From: Lachnospiraceae bacterium
GTDB taxonomy: Bacteria; Bacillota; Clostridia; Lachnospirales; Lachnospiraceae
Assembly (NCBI GenBank): GCA_017964745.1
Contig: JAGCRJ010000355.1
Coordinates: 1-12,686 of the forward strand
DNA length: 12,686 nucleotides
Direction of reading: 5' to 3'
This document shows positions 12,630-12,686 of the stretch, piece by piece (the first letter of the stretch is position 1; every line of letters begins with the position of its first letter). The notes beneath the pieces were generated by a model, which saw nothing but the letters and a program-made list of their open reading frames with translations, did no database searches and had not been told where the DNA came from. The position numbers and the translations under genes are program-made.

Positions 12630-12686
12630 ATGAAAGAACTTGTAGAAGTTATTGCAAAGGCTCTCGTAGATCATCCCGAAGAGGTA
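12630..12686 (+). CDS. khpA: KhpA (YlqC) KH-domain RNA-binding protein, 5' part only
   Basis: Only the first 19 codons are in the window, beginning MKELVEVIAKALVDHPEEV, which is the conserved start of the small KhpA/YlqC KH-domain protein (about 75–80 residues when complete). KhpA pairs with KhpB/Jag to bind RNAs, and in some Firmicutes affects cell-wall growth and division. The strong SD AAGGAGG (12619–12625) lies 4 nt before the ATG, and the gene starts 26 nt after rpsP, its usual neighbour. The RNA-contacting GxxG loop lies beyond the window edge, so the call rests on the N-terminus and position. Confidence 0.85.
   Translation, partial: MKELVEVIAKALVDHPEEV

Noticed and set aside
1..12686. 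Mobile elements, CRISPR arrays, tRNA or rRNA genes, toxin–antitoxin or defence modules
   Set aside because: No transposase, integrase, spaced direct repeats, tRNA-like folds or defence-family motifs were found; the window is mainly conserved core genes.

Overview
The window looks like a chromosomal housekeeping locus from a low-to-mid GC Clostridia member, most likely Lachnospiraceae-like. Three things point there. The gene order rpmF–plsX–acpP–rnc–smc–ftsY–…–ylxM–ffh–rpsP–khpA is the conserved Firmicutes order. The L32 and ACP sequences have a clostridial character. Purine-rich Shine-Dalgarno (SD) sites and near-consensus sigma-A promoters occur throughout. The family assignment comes from recalled sequence style and was not searched.

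Left part (1–1913). The 3' end of a left-handed beta-helix (hexapeptide) nucleotidyltransferase-like gene is followed by a promoter and two small membrane-protein genes that overlap by 8 nt. The first has a Tyr/Gln-rich tandem-repeat N-terminus and a DUF4190-like membrane domain. The second is a DUF2752 protein with a CPGCGGTRA motif. A near-perfect terminator-type hairpin lies inside the 5' coding part of the second gene. A lipoprotein gene on the minus strand runs into it tail to tail, with a 23-nt overlap.

Centre (1914–8127). Two divergent promoters separate the lipoprotein from rpmF (L32, alone and followed by an intrinsic terminator). plsX then starts from its own promoter(s), followed by acpP, a 142-nt spacer able to fold into several helices, rnc, and smc. 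rnc and smc overlap by 1 nt (TAATG). This block joins phospholipid and fatty-acid synthesis to dsRNA processing and chromosome condensation.

Right part (8139–12686). ftsY (SRP receptor) follows smc by 11 nt. A threonine ammonia-lyase gene with a C-terminal ACT domain follows 3 nt later and ends at a hairpin. The downstream arm of that hairpin contains the -35 box of the next promoter, which drives ylxM–ffh (coupled by TAATG), so SRP receptor and SRP protein are separately promoted. rpsP (S16) and the first 19 codons of khpA complete the window.

No rRNA, tRNA, CRISPR array, insertion sequence or prophage sign was seen. No stretch without a gene exceeds 300 nt; the longest are 1914–2099 and 2280–2460, both regulatory. 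I do not see a clear undescribed multi-gene system. The best leads are the DUF4190/DUF2752 pair with its internal hairpin, the folded rnc leader, and the terminator/promoter overlap before ylxM.
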